The notes: generated by a model from the sequence alone, not told the origin. A DNA stretch of 64,000 nt from Streptomyces sp. SCSIO 75703 (GCF_036607905.1 NZ_CP144555.1:2418001-2482000); one strand, 5' to 3'; positions 45,940 to 55,482 are shown, counted from the stretch's first letter. A program made the numbers and translations.

Positions 45940-46341
45940 TCAGCGCGGTACGGCCAGTTCGAACCAGACCGTCTTCCCGCCCGCCGCGGGCCGGATGCCC
46001 CAGCGGCGGGCGGTGGAGGCGACCAGGTGCAGGCCCCGGCCCCCCTCGTCCTCGGGGTGGGCCCGGCGCTCGTGCGGGAGTTCGGGCAGCGGGTCGGAGA
46101 CCTCGACGAGGACGACGTCGACCGGGCCCGCGGGCCGGCGCAGCAGGCGGACGCCGATGGGTGCGGTGGCGTACCGCAGGGCGTTGGTGACGAGTTCGCT
46201 GACGAGGAGGGCGGCGACGTCGTCGGCGCTGTCGAGTCCCCAGCCGCGCAGCCGTTCGCGGACGGCGGAACGGGCGGCCCGCGCGCTGTCCGGCCGTGCG
46301 GGGAAGACCCACTCGGCACAGTCGTCCTGGGTGTCGCTCAC
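45940..46341 (-). CDS. RsbW-like ATP-binding protein (HATPase_c)
   Basis: 133-aa GHKL-type ATPase resembling anti-sigma kinases. The N-box is VSELVTNALRYA (about 48-59), and the ATP lid motif DEGGRGLHLVASTARRWG plus GGKTVWFEL close the fold. In this family the protein binds and inhibits a sigma factor or phosphorylates an anti-sigma antagonist; no sigma or antagonist gene is adjacent. GTG start at 46341. Streptomyces genomes carry dozens of such orphans. Confidence 0.85.
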   Translation of the reverse strand: MSDTQDDCAEWVFPARPDSARAARSAVRERLRGWGLDSADDVAALLVSELVTNALRYATAPIGVRLLRRPAGPVDVVLVEVSDPLPELPHERRAHPEDEGGRGLHLVASTARRWGIRPAAGGKTVWFELAVPR

Positions 46342-46547
46342 GCCCCATCACATCCCCGGCCGGCCCGCCGTCCCCTTTCGGGCGGTTAAGGGGCACATAC
46401 CCGATATCGACGCCGGTTACCGCCGCGGGGGCGGGCCGGTACAAGCGCCGGGGCGGAACCGGGGCCGGAGGCGCGGCGGACCTCCGCTTTCGCCGCCGGG
46501 GCGGCCCGAAGCGCGCCCGGGTGCGAGGGCGCGCGGGGCCCCGGGGG

Positions 46548-46967
46548 TCACGCGCCGGGCGCGTGCGGGGTCAGGCCCAGGTGGTCGAGGGCCTGTTGGA
46601 CGGCGGGGACGTCCTGGTCGAGCCAGGACACGTCCCAGACCTCCTCGGGGGCGAGCCAGCGCAGGGCGTCGTGGTCCTCCAGGGCCGTGGGCGCCGGGGA
46701 GCCGGGGCCGAGCCGGGCGGTCCACACCCACAGCACGTACGGCGACCGCAGCGGCCACTGCCCCGGGACCCGTTCGCCGGCCTCGGCGGTGACGCCGAGT
46801 TCCTCGCGCAGCTCACGGACCAGGGCGGCCTCGGGGGTCTCCCCGGGCTCGACCTTGCCCCCGGGCAGTTCCCAGCGGCCGGCCAGCTCCGGGGGCGCGC
46901 TGCGGCGCGCGGCCAGCAGGCGCCCGTCGTCCACGAGGGCTGCGCCCACCACGATCCGTTGCGTCAT
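46548..46967 (-). CDS. Nudix hydrolase (MutT family)
   Basis: 139 aa. The Nudix box is complete, GGKVEPGETPEAALVRELREELGV (about 36-59), matching G-x5-E-x7-R-E-U-x-E-E-x-G-U. Length and the MTQRIVVGAALVDDGRLLAARR start resemble 8-oxo-dGTP pyrophosphatases that sanitise the nucleotide pool, but the substrate is not determinable. Start ATG 46967; ribosome site weak. Confidence 0.88.
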   Translation of the reverse strand: MTQRIVVGAALVDDGRLLAARRSAPPELAGRWELPGGKVEPGETPEAALVRELREELGVTAEAGERVPGQWPLRSPYVLWVWTARLGPGSPAPTALEDHDALRWLAPEEVWDVSWLDQDVPAVQQALDHLGLTPHAPGA

Positions 46968-47023
46968 GCGCCGGAGCATAGGACGTCCGGGCGGACCGCC
47001 GCCCCGCAGCCGCCGGGCGACGG

Positions 47024-47215
47024 TCAGTCGGCCCCGGCGGGGCCGCCCGCCCCGAGCTTCTCGACCCAGTAGAGGCGTTGGCCGCCGCGGCCGTCGAGGG
47101 TGTCCGCGATCTTCTGCGCCTCGGCGCGGGTCGCGTACCGGCCGACCCGGTAGCGATTGCCGTTGTCGTCCTGCCGGAAGACCAGCCAGGGAAGAGTGAC
47201 CGTGCCGTCGTTCAT
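47024..47215 (-). CDS. SPOR-domain-like small protein, 63 aa
   Basis: Short soluble protein, MNDGTVTLPWLVFRQDDNGNRYRVGRYATRAEAQKIADTLDGRGG, with the beta-alpha-beta feel of a single SPOR-like unit (YRVGRYATRAEAQKIAD). SPOR domains bind denuded peptidoglycan in other bacteria, but there is no export signal here. The ATG at 47215 is preceded by GGAGGGG. It lies upstream of the Nudix gene on the same strand (56-nt gap), so co-transcription is possible. Confidence 0.75.
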   Translation of the reverse strand: MNDGTVTLPWLVFRQDDNGNRYRVGRYATRAEAQKIADTLDGRGGQRLYWVEKLGAGGPAGAD

Positions 47216-47563
47216 CGCGCCCCTCCGCTTGCCGTCCACGGCGCGCGCCGTGCCCCGCCCGATAAGGAAACCGCAATCCGCATATGCCCGAGCCTACGCC
47301 CAACCTTTACGCAGCGAATACGGCTTTTCACAAGGAGGTACGCAACCAGCCAGCGCGCGGGGGGCGCACGAAACGGCGAGCGCCGTGCCCGCACACGGGC
47401 ACATCCGGTCACAGGTGTCCCGGACGACACCCGGCGGACCTGCGAGAAAGGCCGGAACCCCGCCCCCGGCCCACGGTGGTGCGGGCCGGGGCGGCGGGGC
47501 CGGGAGCGGGGAGGGGCCAAGGAGGCGTACGCCCGGCGTGCGCCTTCTCACACCGGTGCGGCG
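47216..47563. other. Intergenic region, 348 bp
   Basis: Between the SPOR-like gene and the GntR gene (both minus). The AT-richer part 47255-47335 should contain the SPOR-like gene promoter. A plus-strand AAGGAGGT at about 47332 has no usable start codon nearby. Confidence 0.35.
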
Positions 47564-48316
47564 CTACTTGACAGGAAGGTGGTACGCCACCCGGTAGCGG
47601 TCGGCCGGGATGACGACGTCGGCGGTCTCGACCGCGCGGCCCGAGGCGTAGAAGGTGCGCTGGATGACGAGGACCACGTGGCCCGGGACGCCGCCCAGGA
47701 CGTGCAGTTCCTCGGCGAGGCCGGGGCGGGCACCGACCTCCTCGGTGACGTTGTCCACGACCACGTCGAGGGCGGCCATGCGCTCGACCACGCCCATGCC
47801 GCCGAGCGGCCCCTCCTCGGGGAGCATCACGGGCGTACGGCCGGTGAGGTCCAGGGGCTCCCAGGAGGTGGAGAGCATCATCGGCTCCCCGGCCTCCCGG
47901 AAGAGGTACCGCGTGCGCATCACACGGTCGCCCGGCTTGACCCCGAGGCGTTCGGCGACGGAGCCGTTCGCCAGGGTCTGCTCGCTGCCCGACTCCCACG
48001 TGCCGCGCGCCTCGACGTCGGCCTGCTCCTGCCGGAAGGGCGTGGCCCCGCCGGCCGGCCGGTACCCGGAGCGGGCCACCCGGCGGGGCACCGGACGCTC
48101 GCGCACGTACGTGCCCGAACCGGAGCGGCCCTCCACGAGCCCCTCCGCCATGAGCACCTTGCGCGCCTCCAGGGCGACGGTGTCCGAGACGCCGTACTCC
48201 TCGCGGATCCTGGCTTGCGACGGGAGCCGGGTGTGGGGCGGCAGCAGGCCGTCGACGATCTTCTTGCGGAGATCACCCGCGACGCGCAGGTACGCCGGCT
48301 GCTCACCGAATGTCAC
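47564..48316 (-). CDS. GntR-family transcriptional regulator with UTRA domain
   Basis: 250 aa. The N-terminal winged helix (about 5-70, LRKKIVDGLLPPHTRLPSQARIREEYGVSDTVALEARKVLMAEGLV) is the GntR DNA-binding domain; the UTRA effector domain (about 95-245) includes RTRYLFREAGEPMMLSTSWEPLDLT and QRTFYASGRAVETADVVIPADRYRVAYHL. HutC-subfamily members respond to sugars or other small molecules; the effector is unknown. GTG start at 48316 with GGGAGCGGCCA upstream. No catabolic operon is adjacent, so its targets lie elsewhere or it only regulates itself. Confidence 0.88.
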   Translation of the reverse strand: MTFGEQPAYLRVAGDLRKKIVDGLLPPHTRLPSQARIREEYGVSDTVALEARKVLMAEGLVEGRSGSGTYVRERPVPRRVARSGYRPAGGATPFRQEQADVEARGTWESGSEQTLANGSVAERLGVKPGDRVMRTRYLFREAGEPMMLSTSWEPLDLTGRTPVMLPEEGPLGGMGVVERMAALDVVVDNVTEEVGARPGLAEELHVLGGVPGHVVLVIQRTFYASGRAVETADVVIPADRYRVAYHLPVK

Positions 48317-48463
48317 TGGCCGCTCCCATCAGGTTGTACAGACAGCAACAGCGTCGCAACCGTAGGTTGTGCCGGGCAAGCAAAGGCCAGAGAATCACTC
48401 GATGTGATGATGTAGCCCGTCGGGACGCTTTACCCAGGCACTTTCTCCCCACTGTGGCGGCCG

Positions 48464-49672
48464 TCACACCTCCATGTCGGCCCCGTACGACCCGTCGTCC
48501 TCCTCCACGTCGTAGTCGTCGTACTCCGGAGGCGTGTCAGCCAGCCCCAGAGCCTTGCGCGGGGTGACCTGCTTCTCGTCGTCCATGAGCACGTACGCCT
48601 CGTCCATGTGCTCGTCGAAGGTGTCCGGGTCGGTGGCGGACGCGGCCCGCTCCCACTCCTCGCGGGCGGAGTCCAGGGCGTCGGCCAGCCCGGCGACCGG
48701 ACGGGCCGCCTCCCCGGGCCAGGTGTGCTCGCGCAGCATGCGGCTCTGCTCGGCGAGAGCGTCGGCCACGCCGCCCGCCCACTCCCGGTATCCGGGCAGG
48801 TCGTCGCCGCTCTCCGCGGCCTCCGGCATCTCCTCCAGCGCCGTGTCCACCAGCGCGGCGGCCCTCAGGTACACGAGCTGGTCCTCGTCGAGGGTGGTCT
48901 CGTCGGCGCGCACCGAACCGGTGAGGGTGCCGCCCTGCTCCACGCTGCCGAACACGCAGGTGACCTCCCGGTCGCCCATGAGCCAGCTCGCCCGGGTCGG
49001 CGTCAGGTAGTACACGTCGACGTCCTCGGGCACGGCCCAGGTGTCCATGGCGTAGCCGGTGCTCTCCGCGTAGCAGCGCTCGTCGGCCACGTCCGTGATC
49101 GCGTCGTCGCCGGGGTAGGAGCCGCCCGGCATGTCGAAGGCGGCGAACACCTCCCCCTCGTGCCGCTCGTCGCAGGGCACCTCGTCGACCTCGTAGGTGA
49201 AGCCCTCCAGGCTGCCCTCGGGGGTGGTGAAGCACTGGCCCACGGAGAGCGCGAAGGCCGTGCCCTCGCCCCGCGCGCCCTCCCGGAAGCCCTCCCAGAA
49301 GTCCCCCGCCGCGCCCGTGGCCAGCCCCAGCGTCCACAGCGCCAGCCCGACGCCCGACAGCACCGCGCCGGCCACCGCGAAGCCCTTGCCGCGCTCGCCC
49401 CTGCGCTTGATCTGGACTAGGGCGACGATCCCCAGCACCAGCCCGACCGCCGGCAGGAAGCAGAGCAGCCCGAGGACGAGGGCGGCGATGGCCACGCCGT
49501 TGACCGGAGGCCGCGCGAAGGGCGCCCCGTACGGATGGCCCCAGGCCGCGTGGGGCGGGGGGCCGTACGGCCCCTGGGGGTGGACGCCGTGGGGCGCGGG
49601 CCCCTGCGGCCCCTGGGGGTACGACCCGTGCGGTGGGGGTCCCTGGGGTCCGGGGGGCGGTGGTATGGACAC
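48464..49672 (-). CDS. DUF4190/septum-formation-like membrane protein
   Basis: 402 aa. A Pro/Gly/His/Tyr-rich N-terminus (PPPGPQGPPPHGSYPQGPQGP, about 1-50) is followed by two transmembrane helices (about 57-85 and 95-118, VAIAALVLGLLCFLPAVGLVLGIVALVQI and FAVAGAVLSGVGLALWTLGLA) of the DUF4190 type. The extracellular domain has paired Cys (GQCFTTPE, VPCDERHEGEVFAAF) resembling the septum formation family, and the C-terminus is acidic. Start GTG 49672 with AGGAGC 10 nt upstream. Function unknown; a surface role is likely. Confidence 0.75.
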   Translation of the reverse strand: MSIPPPPGPQGPPPHGSYPQGPQGPAPHGVHPQGPYGPPPHAAWGHPYGAPFARPPVNGVAIAALVLGLLCFLPAVGLVLGIVALVQIKRRGERGKGFAVAGAVLSGVGLALWTLGLATGAAGDFWEGFREGARGEGTAFALSVGQCFTTPEGSLEGFTYEVDEVPCDERHEGEVFAAFDMPGGSYPGDDAITDVADERCYAESTGYAMDTWAVPEDVDVYYLTPTRASWLMGDREVTCVFGSVEQGGTLTGSVRADETTLDEDQLVYLRAAALVDTALEEMPEAAESGDDLPGYREWAGGVADALAEQSRMLREHTWPGEAARPVAGLADALDSAREEWERAASATDPDTFDEHMDEAYVLMDDEKQVTPRKALGLADTPPEYDDYDVEEDDGSYGADMEV

Positions 49673-50093
49673 GTGGACCGTGCTCCTGGTTCGGGCGGAG
49701 CGCGCGAGCGCCGCGAGAGGTGGCGCACCACGCGAGCGCGGCCCGCCGGACGACCAGGGCATGGTAAGCGCGCACCGGGCGGGGACGGCACGCGGCCCCT
49801 GCGGAGGCCCGCACTCCGCTCCGTGGCCGGTGGAGCGGGCCCCGGCCGTCCGTCCGCGGGCCGCAACGGCGGCGGGGGCCCGGCCGGACCGGCCGCCCGC
49901 CGGCGCGGGCCGGGACGACGGCCGTCCACAGCGCCACCGGACCGGCCCAGAGGGCACCCGGTCCTTTTCGGAGCGGGGTTCCCACCGGCTTTCCACCGCG
50001 ATACCGCCCCGGTGACGGCACGCACGGGAAGGAACCGCCTTTTCCTCGCTTCTCCTCACATGCCGGACGGGATTCCCGACGCAGAATGGAGGG
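49673..50093. other. Divergent intergenic region, 421 bp
   Basis: Holds the promoters of two divergent membrane-protein genes. It is GC-rich with no clear promoter, repeat or RNA structure that I can support. Confidence 0.35.
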
Positions 50094-52820
50094 GTGATCG
50101 CACAATCCGGTGGGCGAACACCTCCCCCGTGGCGGGCGAGGTCCCTGCTCCGGGTGCGCACGGTCGCCGGTCAGGTCTTCCTGCTCCAGGTCGTCATCAT
50201 GGTGCTGGTCATCGCCGTCGCCGTGACGGCCCTGGTCCTCCAGGCCCGGCAGGACAGCACCAACGACGCCCGGGCCCGCTCCCTCGACGTCGCCGAGACG
50301 CTGGCCGCCTCCCCCGCCATGGCCCGGACCATCACGGGCCCCGACCCCAGCGCGGTCCTGCAGCCCCTCGCCGAGAAGATCCGCCACCAGACCGGCGTCG
50401 ACCTCGTGGTCGTCTACTCCCGCTCCGGCATCCGCTTCACCCACCCCGACCCGTCCCAGATCGGCAAGCCCGTCCTCGGCCCCACGGCCCCGCCGGACCA
50501 TCCGCTGACCCGGACCATCCAGACCACGAACGGCCTCTCCGTCGTCTCCTACACCGCCGTCACCCGGACCGGCGGCGGCCCCGCCGTCGGCACGGTCGCG
50601 GTCGCCATCACCGTCCACAAGGTCGAGGGCATGGCCGCCCGCCAGCTTCCCGTCCTCCTCGGGGCCGCGGGCGGCGCGCTCGCCCTCTCGGCGGCCGGCA
50701 CGGCCCTGGTCAGCCGCCGGGTGCTGCGCCAGACCCACGGTCTCGGGCCGGTCGAGATGACCCGGATGTACGACCACCACGACGCGGTGCTGCACGCGGT
50801 CCGGGAGGGCGTGCTCATCGTCGGCGAGGACGGACGGCTGCTCCTCGTCAACGACGAGGCGCGGCGGCTGCTGAACCTGCCCGCGGACGCCGAGGGCCGC
50901 CGGGTGACCGGGCTGGGCCTCGAACCGGAGGTCTCCGCGCTGATCGCCTCCGACCGGCCGGCCAGCGACGAGGTCCGCCTGACCGGGGACCGTCTGCTCG
51001 CCTTCAACAAGCGGCCCACCGCCCCCTACGGGGGACATGCCGGGTCCGTCGTCACGCTCCGGGACACCACGGAGCTGCGGTCGCTGACCGGCCGCGCCGA
51101 GGTCGCCCGCGAACGGCTGCGGCTCCTCTACGACGCCGGTGTCGGCATCGGCACCACCCTCGACGTCTCGCGCACCGCCCGCGAGCTGGCCCGGATCGCG
51201 GTCCCCCGGTTCGCCGACATCGTCACCGTCGAACTCGCGGAGGAGGTGCTGCGCGGCGAGGAGCCCACCGCGGCCCGGCCCGCCCTGCGCCGCGTCGCCG
51301 TGAACGGCGTCGAAGGGGAGCCGGCCTCGCTGGGCGAGCTGATCCGGTTCGAGGACGGCACGCCGCAGGCCCGGTGCCTGGAGAGCGGCCGGGGCGTGCT
51401 CCAGGCGGACGTACGCGCCGACCCTCACTGGCCCCCGCACGACCCCAAACGTGCCGAGCGCGTCGAGGCCCACGGCATCCACTCGCTGATCTCGGTACCG
51501 CTGCGCGCCCGGGGCACGGTCCTCGGCGTCGTGGACTTCTGGCGTTCGCGGCGGGCGGAGCCGTTCGGCGAGGACGACGTGCCGTTCGCGGAGGAGCTGG
51601 CCACCCGGGCCGCCGTCGCCCTGGACAACGCCCGCCGCTTCACCCGCGAGCACACCATGGCGGTCGCCCTCCAGCGCAGCCTGCTCCCCCGCGAACTGCC
51701 CGAGTCGAGCGCCCTGGAGACCGCCTACCGCTACCTCCCGGCCCGCGCGGGCGTCGGCGGCGACTGGTTCGACGTCATCGGACTCTCCGGAGCACGCGTC
51801 GCGCTGGTCGTCGGGGACGTCGTCGGCCACGGCCTGCACGCGGCGGCCACCATGGGCCGGCTGCGCACCGCCGTCCACAACTTCTCCACCCTGGACCTCT
51901 CCCCCGAGGAACTGCTCGCCCGGCTGGACGACCTGGTGATCCGCATCGACCGGGAGCGCACCGCCCGGGGCGACGACGAGGGCGTCATCGGCGCGACCTG
52001 TCTCTACATCGTCTACGACCCCGCCACCGGCGTCTGCTCCATGGCCCGCGCCGGCCACCCGCCGCCGGCCCTGGTCCGCCCGGACGGCGCCGTCGACTTC
52101 CCCGACCTGCCGGCCGGGCCGCCGCTGGGCCTGGGCGGGCTGCCGTTCGAGGCCGCCGAGGTGCGGCTGCCCGAGGGGAGCCGGCTGGTCCTCTACACCG
52201 ACGGTCTGGTCGAGAACCGCGAACGGGACATCGACGTCGGCCTCGACGTCCTGCGCGGCGCCCTGTCCCGGCCCGGCCGCACGCCCGAGGAGACCTGCCG
52301 GGACGTGCTGGACGCCCTGCCACCGGAGAACGCCGACGACGACGTGGCGCTCCTGGTCGCGCGCACCCGCGTCCTCGCCCCCGGGCAGGTCGCCGGCTGG
52401 GAGGTGCCGCGCGACACCGCCGCCGTCTCCCGGGTCCGCGCCGACGTGAGCCGGCAACTCGACGAGTGGGACCTGGCGGAGACCGGTTTCACCACCGAGC
52501 TGATCCTCAGCGAACTGGTCACCAACGCCATCCGCCACGGCAGCGCCCCGATCCACGTCCGGCTGCTGCGCGACCGCAACCTGATCTGCGAGGTCGCCGA
52601 CGGCAGCAGCACCGCCCCCCACCTGCGGTACGCGGCGACCACCGACGAGGGCGGACGCGGACTGTTCCTGGTCGCCCGGTACGCCGCACGCTGGGGCACC
52701 CGCTACACGCCGGACGGCAAGGTCATCTGGACGGAACAGACCCTCGACGGCCACGGCCCCGCCTCCGGGGGCGACGACACCGAGGCGCTGCTGGACCAGT
52801 GGAGCGACGCGGACTGGTGA
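50094..52820 (+). CDS. Membrane sensor PP2C phosphatase with PAS, GAF and RsbW-like domains
   Basis: 908 aa. Transmembrane helix 1 (about 27-50, VFLLQVVIMVLVIAVAVTALVL), an extracellular DcuS/CitA-like sensor (about 52-180, with VVYSRSGIRFTHPDPSQIGKPV), helix 2 (about 183-205), PAS (about 222-320), GAF (about 335-510), PP2C phosphatase (about 520-740, VGGDWFDVIGLSGARVALVVGDVVGHGLHAAATMGRLRTA, LYTDGLVENRERDI) and HATPase_c (about 755-885, ILSELVTNAIRHG, EGGRGLFLV). It probably senses an external ligand and controls an anti-anti-sigma factor. The GTG at 50094 directly follows GGAGGG, an unusually short spacing, so the true start may lie further in. Confidence 0.85.
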   Translation: MIAQSGGRTPPPWRARSLLRVRTVAGQVFLLQVVIMVLVIAVAVTALVLQARQDSTNDARARSLDVAETLAASPAMARTITGPDPSAVLQPLAEKIRHQTGVDLVVVYSRSGIRFTHPDPSQIGKPVLGPTAPPDHPLTRTIQTTNGLSVVSYTAVTRTGGGPAVGTVAVAITVHKVEGMAARQLPVLLGAAGGALALSAAGTALVSRRVLRQTHGLGPVEMTRMYDHHDAVLHAVREGVLIVGEDGRLLLVNDEARRLLNLPADAEGRRVTGLGLEPEVSALIASDRPASDEVRLTGDRLLAFNKRPTAPYGGHAGSVVTLRDTTELRSLTGRAEVARERLRLLYDAGVGIGTTLDVSRTARELARIAVPRFADIVTVELAEEVLRGEEPTAARPALRRVAVNGVEGEPASLGELIRFEDGTPQARCLESGRGVLQADVRADPHWPPHDPKRAERVEAHGIHSLISVPLRARGTVLGVVDFWRSRRAEPFGEDDVPFAEELATRAAVALDNARRFTREHTMAVALQRSLLPRELPESSALETAYRYLPARAGVGGDWFDVIGLSGARVALVVGDVVGHGLHAAATMGRLRTAVHNFSTLDLSPEELLARLDDLVIRIDRERTARGDDEGVIGATCLYIVYDPATGVCSMARAGHPPPALVRPDGAVDFPDLPAGPPLGLGGLPFEAAEVRLPEGSRLVLYTDGLVENRERDIDVGLDVLRGALSRPGRTPEETCRDVLDALPPENADDDVALLVARTRVLAPGQVAGWEVPRDTAAVSRVRADVSRQLDEWDLAETGFTTELILSELVTNAIRHGSAPIHVRLLRDRNLICEVADGSSTAPHLRYAATTDEGGRGLFLVARYAARWGTRYTPDGKVIWTEQTLDGHGPASGGDDTEALLDQWSDADW

Positions 52821-53229
52821 GGCGGCGGCGGGGCAGCGGGCTGGTCGGTGGGGGCGGGACCGGGGCGGCCGGTGGGCAGGTGCCGGGACAGGGCGGCCTC
52901 GCGCGGGCCGGGAACACGCCGAGGGCACTTTACGGAGCGCCCCCGGGCCAGGGACACGCCCGGGGACCCGCCAGGGACACGCCCGGGGCACATCGCGGCG
53001 CACCCTGCGGGACGGGAGACACGCCGCCTGCGCATCCGTACGCGGCGCACCTCTTCGAGTGCGGGAGACCCGCCGCCGGCGCGTCCGCAGCGCGCGCCCC
53101 GGACACCGGGGACACGCCGGGTGCCGCCTCCGGGACGGCACCGGGCGGGTTCGACACGCCCGGACCGCGGTCGCGTACGCACTCCGCCGACACGCGGCAC
53201 GGAGCCCGTACCCCGCCCCCGGTCGCGGC
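52821..53229. other. Spacer with degenerate ACACGCC repeats
   Basis: 409 bp between convergent genes. Bases 52940-53170 are built from degenerate units around GGGACACGCC. No convincing ORF; the open frames are composition artefacts. Confidence 0.5.
52948..52988. repeat. Direct repeat CCAGGGACACGCCCGGGG x2
   Basis: Identical 18-bp copies at 52948-52965 and 52971-52988, spaced by 5 bp. Shorter relatives (GGGAGACACGCC, GGGGACACGCC, CGACACGCCC) continue to about 53162. Confidence 0.8.
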
Positions 53230-55482
53230 TCAGCCCGCGTCCACGCCGACCTCGTCCGCCCCGATCCCGTCCCCGGCGGTCCCGGCGGTCCCGGTGGCCT
53301 CGCCGGTCCCGGCCGCCCCGGCCGCCCCTGCCGCGGCCCGCACGCCGAGGCGGGCCTGCTCCTCCTCGACGATCCGGCGGGCGATCTCCGTGTCGGAGAC
53401 GTCGACGGCGTCGGGGCTGGCCTCGGCGACGGCGCTGCGCCGGGCGTAGGCGTCGAAGAGGCGGGTCTTGTTCTCCAGCAGCCGGACCAGGCGTTCGTCG
53501 ACGCCGCCGGTCGTCAGCAGGCGGTGCACGCGGACGGGCCGGACCTGGCCCATGCGGTGGGCCCGCGCGACGGCCTGGTGTTCGAGGGTCGGCTTGACCT
53601 GGGGTTCGCACAGGACAACGACGGAGGCGGCCTGGAGGTTGAGGCCGACGCCGGCCGCCTGGATCTGCGCGGCCAGCACCGCCGGGCCGGCCACGGCGGC
53701 GAACTCGTCGACCAGGCGCTGGCGCCGGGCGGCCGGGACGCTGCCGGTGAGCGGCCCGAGCACGGTCGCCCCGTCGGCGGCGAGGGCCTCGCCGACCGTG
53801 TCCAGCACGTCCCGGAAGACGGAGAAGACGACCGTCTTCCGGCCGTTCTCGCCGGCCTCGCGGACGATCTCCCGGAGCCGCTCCAGCTTGGCCGAACCCT
53901 CGGGGCGCAGGTACGCGGCCCGGCGCATCGCCATGAAGTTCCCGGCGCGTACGGCCTCCCGGTAGGCGTCCGCGTCGCAGGCGCTGGGCTCCTCCCACTC
54001 GTCGGTGTGCTGGAGGCTCGGCAGTTCGGTGAGGACGTCGTCCTGGTTGCGGCGCAGGTAGACGGGGGCCACCGCCGTGCGGAAGGCGGCCGAGCCGGCC
54101 GGGGCGTCCCCGTCGCCGAGGGCGTCCGCGAGGGCGGGGTCGAGCATCCGGACCAGGTTGCGGAACTCGCCGACCCGGTTCTCCATGGGGGTGCCGGTCA
54201 GGAAGAGGACGCGCGGGCAGCGCTCGGCCCACCGGGCGACCGCCTGGGACCGCTGGGCCTCGGGGTTCTTGACGTAGTGCGCCTCGTCGACGACAAGCAT
54301 CCCGAGGTCCTGGCCGTCGGGCACGGGAAAGCCCCGCAGCGCGTCGAAGGTGGTCAGGCCGACCCCGCCGCGTGCCGTCCAGTCGGTGAACGCGCCGTGC
54401 CGGCCGGGTCCGTGGAGCAGCGTGGTGCGCAGGGTGCTGCGGGTCTCGATCTCGCGCGTCCAGTTGACGAGGACGCTGGGCGGGCAGACCACCAGGAAGC
54501 GGCGGTGTCCCTCGCCCGCCAGGTGGGCCAGCGCGGCGATGGCCTGCACGGTCTTGCCGAGCCCCATCTCGTCGCCGAGCACGACCTTGCCCTGGGCGAG
54601 GGCGAACCGCGCCCCGAACGCCTGGTAGCCGCGGAGCGAGACCCGTCGGAGGGAGTCGTCGAGGCGCTGGTCGCGGACGCGTTCGGCGATGCCGTCGGGC
54701 AGGAAGCCCTCGGCCGCCGCGGCGTCGGGGGCCCGCCCGGTGATCTCGGCCAGGAGGCTGTAGTACTCGGCGGAGCGCAGTTCGAAGTCGACCCAGGCGG
54801 CGACGTCGGTGGCGGGTCCGCGCAGCAGGTCCACGGACGCCTGGGCGATCAGCGCGGGCAGCCCGGCCCGTTCGGCCTCGGCGACCAGGTCCCGTACCCG
54901 TGCGACGGCGGCCAGGACGCGGGCCTTGCGTTCCCGTCCGGACAGCAGCATCCGCAACCGCCCCGCGGCGGGCGCGGCCTCCTCCAGCGCCGGGGCGAGC
55001 CGGGTACGGAGCCCGGCGGCGGCGTCGGCGGCGCGCCGCGCCTCGGGACCGGCCTCGACGAGGACGTGCAGGGCGCCGACGAGGGCGGTGGTCCGCTCCT
55101 CGGGCCGGTCCACGTCGATGTGGACGGCGACGGTCTCGTACGCGGCCTCTGACAGGCGCCGGGCGGCGGCGAGGAGCTGGTCGGCGGTGAGGGCGCCGAC
55201 GCCGGGTATCTGCCGCAGCCGGTAGGGCCCGGCGCCGAGCACCTGGGCGACGGTGCGCAGGCCGCTCTTCTCGACGGTGCCGAGCCGCAGCCGCCCCTCC
55301 GTGACCTCCTGGAGGCGGGCGACGGGGATGGCGTCCAGTTCGCGTTCCACGGCGGCGTCGTGCAGCGGCCTCAGGGCCGCCCGTACCGCCTCCACGGCCC
55401 GCTCGTGATCCTGGAGCAGGGCCTCGGCCGCCTCCAGCAGCCGCCCCCCGCCGTCCACCACATCCCGCTCACCACGCCCCAT
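53230..55482 (-). CDS. SNF2-family DEAD/DEAH-box helicase
   Basis: 750-aa ATP-dependent DNA translocase. The N-terminal ~260 residues are helical and include an HhH-like segment (LRQIPGVGALTADQLLAAARRL). The two RecA-like lobes carry motif I DEMGLGKT, motif II VVDEAHYVKN, motif III LTGTPMEN, motif V AGVGLNLQAAS and motif VI QAVARAHRMGQ. The C-terminus is Ala/Gly-rich. The ATG at 55482 follows GGGAGG at 9 nt spacing. No nuclease or methylase partner is adjacent, so there is no direct evidence for a defence system; chromatin or repair remodelling is the default view. Confidence 0.88.
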   Translation of the reverse strand: MGRGERDVVDGGGRLLEAAEALLQDHERAVEAVRAALRPLHDAAVERELDAIPVARLQEVTEGRLRLGTVEKSGLRTVAQVLGAGPYRLRQIPGVGALTADQLLAAARRLSEAAYETVAVHIDVDRPEERTTALVGALHVLVEAGPEARRAADAAAGLRTRLAPALEEAAPAAGRLRMLLSGRERKARVLAAVARVRDLVAEAERAGLPALIAQASVDLLRGPATDVAAWVDFELRSAEYYSLLAEITGRAPDAAAAEGFLPDGIAERVRDQRLDDSLRRVSLRGYQAFGARFALAQGKVVLGDEMGLGKTVQAIAALAHLAGEGHRRFLVVCPPSVLVNWTREIETRSTLRTTLLHGPGRHGAFTDWTARGGVGLTTFDALRGFPVPDGQDLGMLVVDEAHYVKNPEAQRSQAVARWAERCPRVLFLTGTPMENRVGEFRNLVRMLDPALADALGDGDAPAGSAAFRTAVAPVYLRRNQDDVLTELPSLQHTDEWEEPSACDADAYREAVRAGNFMAMRRAAYLRPEGSAKLERLREIVREAGENGRKTVVFSVFRDVLDTVGEALAADGATVLGPLTGSVPAARRQRLVDEFAAVAGPAVLAAQIQAAGVGLNLQAASVVVLCEPQVKPTLEHQAVARAHRMGQVRPVRVHRLLTTGGVDERLVRLLENKTRLFDAYARRSAVAEASPDAVDVSDTEIARRIVEEEQARLGVRAAAGAAGAAGTGEATGTAGTAGDGIGADEVGVDAG

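Noticed and set aside
47325..47345. AAGGAGGT, a perfect Shine-Dalgarno sequence on the plus strand
   Set aside because: No start codon lies 4-12 nt downstream, and the frames that follow have no protein-like composition.
48537..53141. A 1534-codon minus-strand open frame spanning a gene of each direction
   Set aside because: It crosses the real DUF4190-type gene in the wrong frame and the PP2C sensor gene in antisense; low-complexity translation and no family match.
53230..55482. SNF2 helicase as part of a phage-defence system
   Set aside because: No nuclease, methylase, phospholipase-D-like or DISARM-type partner is adjacent; a lone SNF2 gene does not support a defence call.
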